Assembly: GCA_008690995.1 (NCBI GenBank)
Contig: VRMN01000004.1
Location: forward strand, 1,550,001-1,614,000
Direction of reading: 5' to 3'
Source of the DNA: Porphyridium purpureum
Lineage: Eukaryota > Rhodophyta > Bangiophyceae > Porphyridiales > Porphyridiaceae
DNA length: 64,000 nt
Part shown: in pieces, positions 38,107 to 46,698 of the stretch
Layout of the letters: each line of letters opens with the position of its first letter
Position numbering within the stretch: position 1 is the first letter of the stretch
The notes under the pieces: generated by a model
Seen by the model: only the letters and a program-made list of their open reading frames with translations
Database searches by the model: none
What the model was told of the DNA's origin: nothing
Program-made: the position numbers and the translations under genes

Positions 38107-40281
38107 TTATGTGAGCGCATTCATGGCGATGACAAACTCCACGATGCTGATGGAATTGTTACGGTCACGGTCTTTGGACCGCAGCACTGCCTTGATCCGC
38201 TCGAACTCCACCCTGTCGCAGAGTAGCTCTGCAGCGACATGAGCCGCCGTCTCGACGTCGAGTTCCTTCACTTCCGTGACGGCACACATCTGGTTGAATG
38301 CAGCTTTCCATTGTGCCAATTTGTCGCTCATTGATTCACGCCCTGAACCAGCTGGATTCGGCGGGACGCGAGATTTTCGCTTCAGGTCCTCCAACTCGCG
38401 CAGCGCGTGGCTATTCTCCATCGCCGTAATCATCTGTATCATTCCCATCACAGCGACCTGCGGCGCAGCAAGGTGGTGATCGCGTACCGACGCATGGAGT
38501 GCGCCGTCTGCCCACATTTCCCCCACTAGCTCAATCGCATTGATAATATTTTCTGCGCCTCCTACAAGCTCCGCAGCATTTGTCACGATTTCCACAACCG
38601 ACGAGAAGTCCACTATGCTGTCCAGGATCTTGGTCAGTCCAGCGCCAGCGTACGGGATGAAAGAGATGAGAGCCGTCACCGCAGCAATCGTCGCCCTTCT
38701 CTTCAAATGCTTGCGGTAGAGTCCCTTGAATGCTCGCACCTGCGCGTCCACCTGGATGGCGTACTCAGCAACGTTGGTTATGCGTTGATCCAAAAGTACC
38801 ATCGCTGTTTGCAGCCCTGACACGTGATCATTCAAATCAACCACTGCCGTTTGAAGTTGTGACATTTGCGCCGAGTGCAAAGTCACCGTCTCCTCCAGCG
38901 TACGGTAGCGGAAGTCTGCAAAAACGTTGTCCTTTGTAAATTCATGAACCAGCCTTTCCCGCTCATTCGCGTCGATCACTTTGTCTTGCTCGAGCCTTGG
39001 AAGAATAATCCTGCTCAACATCGTCATCACTTCCGAATTCTTATCAAACTTGAACTCCTTCGAAATACGACGAAGCACGCTTCTAATGTAGTACTGCACA
39101 TGGACTCGTTCAATTTCTCCATTCTTCAGGGCCAGGCTAGCGAGCGTGTAGAGCACTTTGAGCTCTGAAACATCCGAAACTAGTGGGGACAGCCGGACCA
39201 ATGCTTGGTACCCACCAAGTGCTTCGTCATTGCACTGCACGAAAACAGCGAAGAATTGAGATCCTGGTCCACATTTTAGGTCGCTGGTGCCCCACAGCTT
39301 GACCGTGCTGTCCCAGCTGCCGGACGCGATGAACCGGCCATCGGGTGCAAAGTGCACCGCATGCACCTTACTTGAGTGCCCCGTCATGGTGCGCAAACAA
39401 GCGCCGGTCTGCGCGTCCCACAGCTTGACCGTCTCGTCATCGCTGCCGGACGCGATGAACCGGCCATCGGGCGAAAACTGCATTACTGTCACATCATCTG
39501 AGTGCCCCGTCATGGTGCGCACGAACGCGCCGGTCTGCGCGTCCCACAGCTTGACCGTCTTGTCACCGCCAACGGACGCGATGAACCGGCCATCGGGCGA
39601 AAACTGCATTACCGTCACATCATCTGAGTGCCCCGTCATGGTGCGCACGAACGCGCCAGTCTGCGCGTCCCACAGCTTGACCGTCTTGTCGCCGCCAAAG
39701 GACGCGATGAAGCGGCCATCGGGCGAAAACTGCACTACCGTCACATCGTCTGAGTGCCCCGTCATGGTGCGCACGCACACACCGGTCTGCGCGTCCCACA
39801 GCTTGACCGTCTTGTCGCCGCCAACGGACGTGATGAACCGGCCATCGGGCGAAAAGTGCACCGCTAATACCCAGTCCGAGTGACCCATCATAATGCGCAC
39901 ACACGCGCCTGTGTGCACGTCCCACAGCTTGAGCGTGTCCCCGCCAACAGACACGATGAAACGGCCATCGGGCGAAAAGTGCACGGCAAATACCCAATCT
40001 GAGTGCCCCGTGATGGTATGCACGCACGCGCCGGTGTGTATGTCCCACAGCTTGAGCGTGTCGCAGCCAACGGACGCCATAAACCGGCCTTTGGGCGAAA
40101 AGTGCACAGCTAATATCGAATCTGAGTGCCCCGTCATGGTGCGCACGCACACACCGGTCTGCGTGTCCCACAGCTTGACCGTCTTGTCATCGCTGCCGGA
40201 TGCGATGAGCCGACCATCGGGCGAAACGTGCAACGTATTGACGCAATCTGAGTGCTCGCGCATAGTCAACACAGCCGCCAT
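38107..40281 (-). CDS. WD40 propeller protein with helical, hydrophobic and EF-hand tail
   Basis: 724 aa. Residues 1-335 are eight WD40 repeats of about 42 residues that are nearly identical (GHSDDVTVMQFSPDGRFIAS, TVKLWDAQTGA), also at the DNA level, so they arose by recent duplication or are kept alike by conversion. Two blade types alternate: DTLKLWD(I/V)HTGAC and DKTVKLWDAQTG. From about 336 to 525 is helical sequence with heptad-like Leu/Val. A hydrophobic segment at about 529-552 contains ALISFIPYAGAGL, then amphipathic helices. The C-terminus carries one canonical EF-hand loop, DRDRNNSISIVEF (about 704-716), so calcium binding is likely. I do not recognise the helical part. The whole resembles sensor-effector proteins with WD40 ligand-binding ends (comparison, not homology). 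ATG at 40281. Confidence 0.85.
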   Translation of the reverse strand: MAAVLTMREHSDCVNTLHVSPDGRLIASGSDDKTVKLWDTQTGVCVRTMTGHSDSILAVHFSPKGRFMASVGCDTLKLWDIHTGACVHTITGHSDWVFAVHFSPDGRFIVSVGGDTLKLWDVHTGACVRIMMGHSDWVLAVHFSPDGRFITSVGGDKTVKLWDAQTGVCVRTMTGHSDDVTVVQFSPDGRFIASFGGDKTVKLWDAQTGAFVRTMTGHSDDVTVMQFSPDGRFIASVGGDKTVKLWDAQTGAFVRTMTGHSDDVTVMQFSPDGRFIASGSDDETVKLWDAQTGACLRTMTGHSSKVHAVHFAPDGRFIASGSWDSTVKLWGTSDLKCGPGSQFFAVFVQCNDEALGGYQALVRLSPLVSDVSELKVLYTLASLALKNGEIERVHVQYYIRSVLRRISKEFKFDKNSEVMTMLSRIILPRLEQDKVIDANERERLVHEFTKDNVFADFRYRTLEETVTLHSAQMSQLQTAVVDLNDHVSGLQTAMVLLDQRITNVAEYAIQVDAQVRAFKGLYRKHLKRRATIAAVTALISFIPYAGAGLTKILDSIVDFSSVVEIVTNAAELVGGAENIINAIELVGEMWADGALHASVRDHHLAAPQVAVMGMIQMITAMENSHALRELEDLKRKSRVPPNPAGSGRESMSDKLAQWKAAFNQMCAVTEVKELDVETAAHVAAELLCDRVEFERIKAVLRSKDRDRNNSISIVEFVIAMNALT
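39300..40280. repeat. Tandem 123-126-bp WD40-encoding DNA repeats
   Basis: Successive units of 123 or 126 bases share long identical blocks, for example around GTGCCCCGTCATGGTGCGCA and CACAGCTTGACCGTCTTGTC. The three units between about 39470 and 39850 are the most alike. Such repeats are prone to unequal crossing over. Confidence 0.85.
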
Positions 40282-43200
40282 CGCGCACCTCTCCGTTCCG
40301 CGCCTCTAGCACGCCCATTCATACCTCAACCCCCTCACCAACCACCACCACTCCCAACAACCTTCCTCTTCACCAACACACCACCTGCGCACGCGCTTTA
40401 GTATCCACCACCAGCCCTCTAACGCACGCGCCTCGACCCATTCGATGATTCCCCCAACGCAACATCGCGAAGCCGCATACTCACGATTTCGCACGTCGTG
40501 ACGAATCGGAGAGAAAAAAAACCACCAAAAACCCCACAAAAACCCCACAAAAACACTACAGAACACGACTTGGATTCGGGTTTCTACGGCTTTGCGGTGT
40601 TTTCGTCAGACGCACGCGAGTTGTTTTGATTTGGACACGTGCACAAAATCGCAGTGTGACTCTAGCTGCTCGCAGCGATCAAAAGGCGAAGAAGAATGAT
40701 AAGATGCTCTGCAACTGCGCGCTTTGTGCGAGGCACGGCGAGCACGGAACTTCGGGCCTCGTGTTTTCATGTACACTCGGCACGTGGCCAGCGCTATGTG
40801 TGTCGTGTGTCGTGTTGGGTTGGTTGGGAATGCGGGAATGAATGCGGGCATGTGAATTGGAGATGCGCTGAAAAGCCTGAACGGACGGGCGTTGAGGTTG
40901 TGCTGCAAGCTGGACGTCGGCGGTGCCATGCGCAAGTGCACACGTGCCTGCCGCGGTGCGAAGCGGCGGGCGCGATGCAGTTGTGCAGCAGTCGTGCTCG
41001 TGCGCAGCGTGCGGATGGTGAACATGGAGAACAGGACCAAGGCGGTTCGCACTGCCACGGCGAGGCGTCAGCGACGAGTCGCAAAGTCGCTCGACGCATG
41101 TGTACCTAGGCATGGCGCTTGCACATCGCTCGCATATAGTCTCGACCATGTCACGCACGGCGGCTGTGGGGGTCACGAGCCACTTCTGCAGAGCTCCCCT
41201 ATACCGCACACCTCTGGTCGTCCGGGCGAGCTCATCACACTCACATGCTCCTGGCCTAACCCTTATGTTCAGGGGTGACTTACTGATTCACAGTGCGCCT
41301 TGGCAATGACCCCATAGTCTCATTCCTCGTATCATAGCCGTCTCGCCAGCGCACAAGTACCAGCGTTCTTTTGTCCTCTGTAGGCATGACCATGATGCGC
41401 GGCCCGTGGCACAGTCTTAGCCGGAAAGGTGCGGACGTGCTCGAACGCATCAGCCAGCGCCCGCGCATCGTACCACAGAGCTCCGCACAGGCGCGGTCCC
41501 AAGACCTTCCACGGTGAACAGAAAGCTTTCTGTCATCGCGCCAGGGCCGCGGCTTTCTGGTTGATCGGTTCAAAGTGATTCTTGGAAGCCTCGTTCTCGA
41601 GTACATTCCGCAAGCAATCCACTGCGGCTGCCGCGACGTGCGAATCATCAGCTATTGAAATGCCGACCTCCGGCGCGGGCGCTACCGCGTGCAGCTCGGC
41701 ACGTACCAGCTCTTAAAGCATGCCACGCGTCACACGTCTCGCCCTGCACCTCCGCGAGCTGTCGCAACCAACTCACAAGCGGTTAGTGCAATTGTCCAAG
41801 GAACGGAATCTTGCTTTAGTGTAAAAGACAGACTGACTCAGAGCCGCTGCCCGCTCAAGCGCAAATCACAAAAGAACCATCACTTGGCGGGCTTCCGCAC
41901 GATGCAAACCTCACCGACGCCGATCTCCAAACTAGGAAAGACAGCCCGCCCGATAATCTACAACTAGACAGACGTCCACTCGATCTACTAAGCCTTTGCC
42001 TCGTCACGCGCACACCCGAACCACGTTAACGGCCGACCGCTGACGCACCGTGGCAGTGCTCGTTCTCACCAAAACTCGCATGCACCATATTTAGCTTACT
42101 TCCAATTCTTTGAACCCGACCCGTCCGGCCAAGTAACAAGCTCCCGGACGCGCCGCACAATCGCAATCACGTTCGCTCGCTGGCTCGGTCGGACCCGGAA
42201 GCCCAGCTACCAGACCAGGTTCGATGCAGAAAGATATCCTGGAGCAAACGCGGAAGCACGCTTTGCACGCTCCAATTCATCGACGAGAATACTCACCAAT
42301 TACGCCTTGAACCCTTCGTACGACTTTTGCTCCGGCAGCCACTTTTCGACTTTCCTATTGTCCGGGAACGAAAAATGTGCAAACTCTTCGAGCTCTTTCA
42401 AATCACGCGGCGCCTCGCTGCCAACCGTGTGTTCCTTCATATTCTTCACCGATGCAACGTCAACCCATGAGACCTCTTCCAGTACTTGAGCCTGCTGCTT
42501 ACGGTCAGATTATCCATCGCCGTTTCCACTAGCACACTCTGAAAGTCGATGTCCGACCAGTCGTGTGCCGGTATGAATGTCAGAAGCACCGTGGTCCCCA
42601 CTGCTCGTGGCGCATGGCGGCGACTCTCCGAACAGGTTCGAACCCGGCGCGTCGATTTTGGCCCGTGGCGAGTGCAAACCTTGTTGCAAGCGTGCCGTAC
42701 TCGCCGCCTTGCCGTTCTGTGTGAACGCAACGAAGCGCGGCGCGAGCACAGAACCATCTTAGGTTTGCGCTCGCTTGTCGCAACGCATCGCAGTCTTCTC
42801 CCCAATCCGGTACATCACCGAGCTCGATAGCCGTGCCCTTGAGAAGAGCAATAGCGCCTCTTGGGCGTCCAACGCTCCGCTCCGAGTTGATGATCTCCCA
42901 GAACTCTCGGCAGTACTCTTCCCCGTCGACCATTCTCGACATGCTCTTGGGGTCACACGTTTGGTCGATTGTCCACTGCTTCGGAAGCTACGGTACCATG
43001 TTCAGCGACCGCAAACATCACGCGCTTCTCTTCATTCTCGGTCTTTCGGGAGACGGCGAGGCGGTCGCCCATTCCTTCTGGCCTCACATGGAGCGGCTTT
43101 AGCGGACGTGGAGCCCAATTCTGCGTCTGCCGACATCATCACTCTGCAACATTCTCCTGGCTCAGCTGGTCCGGCATGTTCTTGCGAACACAAACGCCTG

Positions 43201-43514
43201 CTGGATGGCCTTTTAAAGAAGCCGCTGCAAGGGCTGCATGTGCAAATCAATCATTCATGAAAGCCAATGCCTGTGGAAAGGCCATTGCCAGGACGCGGTG
43301 TGTTGGACGCCGTAGAGCTCACGCCGCAGTCGCTGCTTCTTGGGACAAGCGACCTTCAGGAACAAGTACAGTGAGTACTGTTTCCAACATGAAGTACTGT
43401 TAGCTGTACCGCGTTGATTGCATGTGAGTTGGAATGCGGAAGGAGGTTGGGGGTGAGGGAGAGTGGGATCCAGACTGGGAGAGGTCGAAAGAAGTTGAGA
43501 GTGGTACGGAGAAG
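40282..43514. other. Gene-poor region, 3.2 kb, with traces of coding sequence
   Basis: No complete gene is supported. The first 350 bases are the upstream region of the WD40 gene. Two minus-strand patches look coding-like but short and not continuous: about 41540-41650 (a frame reading CLRNVLENEASKNHFEPINQ) and about 42310-42480 (a frame ending FPDNRKVEKWLPEQKSYEGF before a stop). A minus-strand frame near 42800-42940 (EEYCREFWEIINSERSVG) may belong with them. I recognise no family. Decayed gene remnants are likely, or small exons of a spliced gene. GTACAG (43366-43371) and CTGTAC (43404-43409), then a GA leader (43434-43514), serve the SOD gene. Confidence 0.4.
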
Positions 43515-44231
43515 ATGATGGAGAAACTTGTTGGGCTGGCTGGCCGCGTGCGGCAACTGAAGCCTATGATTGAGCGCACGGTGGTGAGCCAGGAGTTCTC
43601 GGCCGCCGCGGCGGCGGGCGTGGGCACCGCGCGGTCGTACAGCCTGCCGGATTTGCCGTACGATTACGCTGCGCTGGAGCCCGTCATCAGCGCAAAGATC
43701 ATGGAAGTGCATCACTCGAAGCACCACAATGCGTACGTCACCAACTTGAACAAGGCGCTGGACGCGCTGGACAAGGCAAAGGACGTCAACGAGGTGATCG
43801 CGCTGGGCCCAGCGCTCAAGTTTCACGGCGGCGGTCACCTCAACCACAGCATTTTCTGGACAAACTTGTGCCCTCCAGACACCTCCCAGCCCCCGAGCCC
43901 AGATTCCGCGCTGGGAAAGCTGATCGCTGAGCGGTTCGGCAGCATGGACGCCTTTGTCACCCAGTTCAACGCCAAGTCCGCCGCCATCCAGGGCTCTGGC
44001 TGGGGTTGGCTGGGTTACGACAAGGCGCGGAAGAGCGTCGAGTTTGTAGCTTTGTCCAATCAGGACCCGCTCGAGGCAAGCACAGGACTGACGCCTCTGC
44101 TGGGCGTGGACTGCTGGGAGCACGCTTACCACATGCAGTACTTTTCGGACCGCCCGGGCTACCTCAAGAGCATCTGGCGCTGCATCAACTGGCAGAACGT
44201 TGAGCATCGCCTGCAAGCAGCCATGGCTTAA
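43515..44231 (+). CDS. Superoxide dismutase, Mn type, mitochondrial
   Basis: 238 aa. A Met-Met start and a 40-residue N-terminal segment with Arg and Lys before SYSLPDLPYDYAAL suggest a mitochondrial presequence. Metal ligands are seen in VHHSKHHNAYV, HLNHSIFW (the GGGHLNH motif) and DCWEHAYHMQY (Asp and His). The Gln in IQGSGWGWLG, and the GPALKFHGGGHLNHSIFW block, mark the Mn rather than Fe subclass. It converts superoxide to oxygen and hydrogen peroxide. The start was taken at the first of two adjacent ATGs; frame codons back to 43434 encode only the translated purine leader. Confidence 0.95.
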   Translation: MMEKLVGLAGRVRQLKPMIERTVVSQEFSAAAAAGVGTARSYSLPDLPYDYAALEPVISAKIMEVHHSKHHNAYVTNLNKALDALDKAKDVNEVIALGPALKFHGGGHLNHSIFWTNLCPPDTSQPPSPDSALGKLIAERFGSMDAFVTQFNAKSAAIQGSGWGWLGYDKARKSVEFVALSNQDPLEASTGLTPLLGVDCWEHAYHMQYFSDRPGYLKSIWRCINWQNVEHRLQAAMA

Positions 44232-44424
44232 AACTGCTGTCCCGTACAAACCTGTGTCGAAGATTTGAAAAAAGAGGTACTGCGGGCAGAGATGAGAATC
44301 TTGTCTTGCGCCCCACGCGTCCTCGAGCCAGATCAAGAGTAAAAGCAAGTAGCCCTGCAAGAAGAAGAAAGAAAATGCCACACTTTTTTTTTGTCTACCA
44401 GCTGTCGCAAGTCCTCTGAAATGA

Positions 44425-45063
44425 TCACGTGGGCGAGACGGCCACGCGGACAAGCTCGAGATCGTACTCGAGGACGCTGTTGGGAGGGACCAGGCAGCCC
44501 TCTTCTCCAAAGCACACTCCGCGCGAACCGTAGGCAAGCTTTGGTGGCACAATGACCTTCCTTTTCCCGCCTGGTTGCATGGTCCTGAGCGCTTCCTCTA
44601 GGCCGGGAATGACCTTGCGGGCGCCCATTTGGAACGCCAGCGGCTTGCGGCCAGGCACTGTGGTGTTGTCAAAAATGGTGCCATCAGCCAAGTAGGCAAC
44701 ATAGTTGACGATGACCAGGTCACCGTCGTGCGGCATTGGCCCGCTGCCCTTTTTGATCTCTGCGTACGCCAGGCCCGACTCGGTGTCAATGAACGTGAGC
44801 TTGCTGGCCGCCTTCTTCTCCTCTGCGGCAATCACCGCCGGCACAAGGCCGCCGCGTCCGTCGGCAAACACAGAGCCGTCGGGCGCCCTGAGCGCACCCA
44901 GAGATGTACCGAATGCCACGCCCAACACAGTGACACCCACATCGCGCAGCACCTGCCGACGCGACGGAGCCTCTCGGGAATCATCCGCGCGTGCCGCGCA
45001 CACCACGGCGCGTCGGCGTTCCGCCCGGCGCGCACATGCACCCACTGCACTCACGAACGCCAT
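44425..45063 (-). CDS. FKBP-type peptidyl-prolyl isomerase, thylakoid lumen
   Basis: 212 aa. N-terminus Met-Ala-Phe with Arg-rich transit region, then a twin-arginine segment (SRRQVLRDVGVTVLGVAFG, Arg35-36) and a lumenal site near VFA (residue 67). The FKBP domain spans about 95-210: GDLVIVNYVAYLADGTIFDNT, PLAFQMGARKVIPGLEEAL, GGKRKVIVPPKLAYGSRG and PPNSVLEYDLELVRV. A Cys pair (CFGEEGC) sits in the loop after YGSRG, as in redox-sensitive lumenal FKBPs such as plant FKBP13. It likely folds or regulates photosynthetic lumen proteins. It is convergent with the SOD gene. Confidence 0.94.
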   Translation of the reverse strand: MAFVSAVGACARRAERRRAVVCAARADDSREAPSRRQVLRDVGVTVLGVAFGTSLGALRAPDGSVFADGRGGLVPAVIAAEEKKAASKLTFIDTESGLAYAEIKKGSGPMPHDGDLVIVNYVAYLADGTIFDNTTVPGRKPLAFQMGARKVIPGLEEALRTMQPGGKRKVIVPPKLAYGSRGVCFGEEGCLVPPNSVLEYDLELVRVAVSPT

Positions 45064-45307
45064 GACTTTTCTCGCTGCGTGAGTGGACTATTGATGTGAA
45101 GACGGCTGCGTGTATGGACGCGTGCGTGTCCCACGTCTGTCAGGAGTTCCAGCTCTTCCTCTTCCTCTCGGTCTCCGGAATCCCCTGCCCGCATCGTCGA
45201 CGCACGAGCTCGCGAGATTCAACGTCATTTGAGGTACAGCACTGTACATAAGCCCGGTTGCGTGGGGGGCAGGCGGATGTGGCGAGGCTGCGCAGCGGAA
45301 ATCAAGG
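45064..45307. promoter_or_regulatory. Divergent promoter (FKBP / MYND gene)
   Basis: Only 244 bases between two head-to-head starts. GTACAG at 45234-45239 and CTGTAC at 45242-45247 form an almost perfect inverted pair. This is the smallest divergent promoter in the window and so a useful minimal case for the motif. Confidence 0.55.
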
Positions 45308-45889
45308 ATGGGGAGTGGCGGCGCGCAGGAACTGGATCAATGGGAGGCGGCGTTGGCGGCGCTGGAGACCCAGCTGGCGGCGCTCAAGTCTGGTTCTGGC
45401 CATGAAGTAGGCGCCGCGCGCTCAGATGCGCCCGACGTAGGTGCGCTCGAGCAAGGCAGTCTCTGCAACGACGCAGAAGCGGCATCACGTGGCGCTGGGA
45501 ATGTGCAGGAGGACGCGCATCGCAGTGCGGCAGAAAAGTTGAGCGCAGAAGCGTTTGGCGTGATTTTGAGCGTGCTGGACGGTATGCCAGAAGACGAGCG
45601 ACAGGTCTGGGCTCAGCAGCTCGAGCATGACGAAGTTCTGGGACTCGGTGCGACTTTGAACGGTTCCGTGTCCGCACAGGCTTCCGCAGGTGTGACCCGC
45701 TGCGCCGCATGTGGTAGCGAAGTGTCCCGGGACGCGCTGCTGTCTTGCTTGCACGGGTGCGTGCTGGTCGAGTACTGCTCGGCGAGCTGCCGACGGAAAC
45801 ACGCACACGCGCATGCCCGGCGCTGTACTGCTCGCAGGTACCAGACCGTGGCCAAGACCAATCTCTACGACCAGCGCGTAGACTTTTGA
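45308..45889 (+). CDS. MYND-type zinc finger protein
   Basis: 193 aa. Residues 1-130 are helical and low-complexity. From about residue 132 a MYND finger is seen: CAACG, LLSCLHGC, VEYCSASC, KKH-like RRKHAHAHARRC, giving the Cys/His spacing expected for two zinc ions. MYND domains bind proline-rich peptides in transcriptional and signalling partners. The N-terminal part contains a segment (FGVILSVLDGMPEDERQVWAQQL) that could be a small helical module, but no catalytic domain is present, so partners are unknown. ATG at 45308. Confidence 0.85.
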   Translation: MGSGGAQELDQWEAALAALETQLAALKSGSGHEVGAARSDAPDVGALEQGSLCNDAEAASRGAGNVQEDAHRSAAEKLSAEAFGVILSVLDGMPEDERQVWAQQLEHDEVLGLGATLNGSVSAQASAGVTRCAACGSEVSRDALLSCLHGCVLVEYCSASCRRKHAHAHARRCTARRYQTVAKTNLYDQRVDF

Positions 45890-46104
45890 CAACGCCTTGA
45901 TTCGCGCTGCGCATGGCTGCCGAGAGGCGTGGCACGCGCTGGGCAACAATCAAAAAGTCCCGAAATCATGACGAAATATATTATGCAGTGCTGTATTCTT
46001 ACAAAGCTTCAGATGACTGGGCTGCTGGAATAGCCCCTACGGTCGCGCGCGCGTGGCTGCCTTGCTTTATGGAGCCTCTTGTTCCGGCCCCCTTGTAAAT
46101 CAAT

Positions 46105-46698
46105 TTAGATTCGACAGGAGCAGCCGCATGTTTCGCAGGTCCTTGAATGAGCAGGGCCTTGCTCCAATACTTTTGGCCTGTGTCTTGACGCATCCTGCTC
46201 GGAGGCAACATGGCCGTTGCCATATCGAGGCACCGCCGCGGAAAGAGCCTGACCGCTACTGGAGCGCCGTCTTCGGTATGTTGCACGCGAGGTATGCGTT
46301 TCGCTGACAGTGACGGAGTGTAGAAGCGGTAGTTTTGGCTCGAGATAGTGGAACACCCACTTTGCTATGAATTCTGCCGTGGGCGAATCCGTTTGCAAGG
46401 TTTCGTTGAGGTTATGGTGGTCCAAGTAAGCGTCGAGCATCTTCTTACACACTGCCGAGATATCACTAAAGTCCATGAGCATATTAACTTTGGGACCGTT
46501 CTGCACGAGCGTGTGCGAGCACAATGCCACTCTCAATCCGTACGAGTGTCCATGAGGCCGCGCACACTTTCCGTCGTGGTGCAGCAGCACGTGCATGGCC
46601 TCAAACCGAAACTCCTTCTCCAGCTCGAACCATTCATCCTCTACGCCATCCTCAGCCCATACTTCCACGCTCTCGCATTCCGCTGCTGCACCCGCCAT
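46105..46698 (-). CDS. 6-pyruvoyltetrahydropterin synthase / QueD family
   Basis: 197 aa. Zinc ligands and catalytic motif are in FRFEAMHVLLHHDGKCARPHGHSYGL (His, Cys-x3-His-Gly-His). Further family blocks are LMDFSDISAVCK, LDHHNLNE, PTAEFIAKWVF and SETHTSRATY. The Cys before HGH is the PTPS/QueD nucleophile; folate-type PTPS-III has Glu there. It acts on 7,8-dihydroneopterin triphosphate, leading to tetrahydropterin or, in the QueD branch, carboxytetrahydropterin. About 55 residues follow the usual end of the domain; they are Arg/Ser/Cys-rich and not conserved in families I know. Start at MAGAAAEC after a purine leader. Confidence 0.9.
   Translation of the reverse strand: MAGAAAECESVEVWAEDGVEDEWFELEKEFRFEAMHVLLHHDGKCARPHGHSYGLRVALCSHTLVQNGPKVNMLMDFSDISAVCKKMLDAYLDHHNLNETLQTDSPTAEFIAKWVFHYLEPKLPLLHSVTVSETHTSRATYRRRRSSSGQALSAAVPRYGNGHVASEQDASRHRPKVLEQGPAHSRTCETCGCSCRI

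Noticed and set aside
40679-41209. 176-codon minus-strand frame with a protein-like start (YRGALQKWLVTPTAAVRDMV)
   Set aside because: Starts at GTG, no ATG upstream in frame, and two other frames on both strands are equally open; no family recognised.
42638-42660. GGTTCGAACCC, resembling a tRNA T arm
   Set aside because: No matching acceptor, D or anticodon stems at the right spacing on either strand.
43356-44552. 398-codon minus-strand frame
   Set aside because: Antisense to the superoxide dismutase gene, whose motifs are unambiguous.
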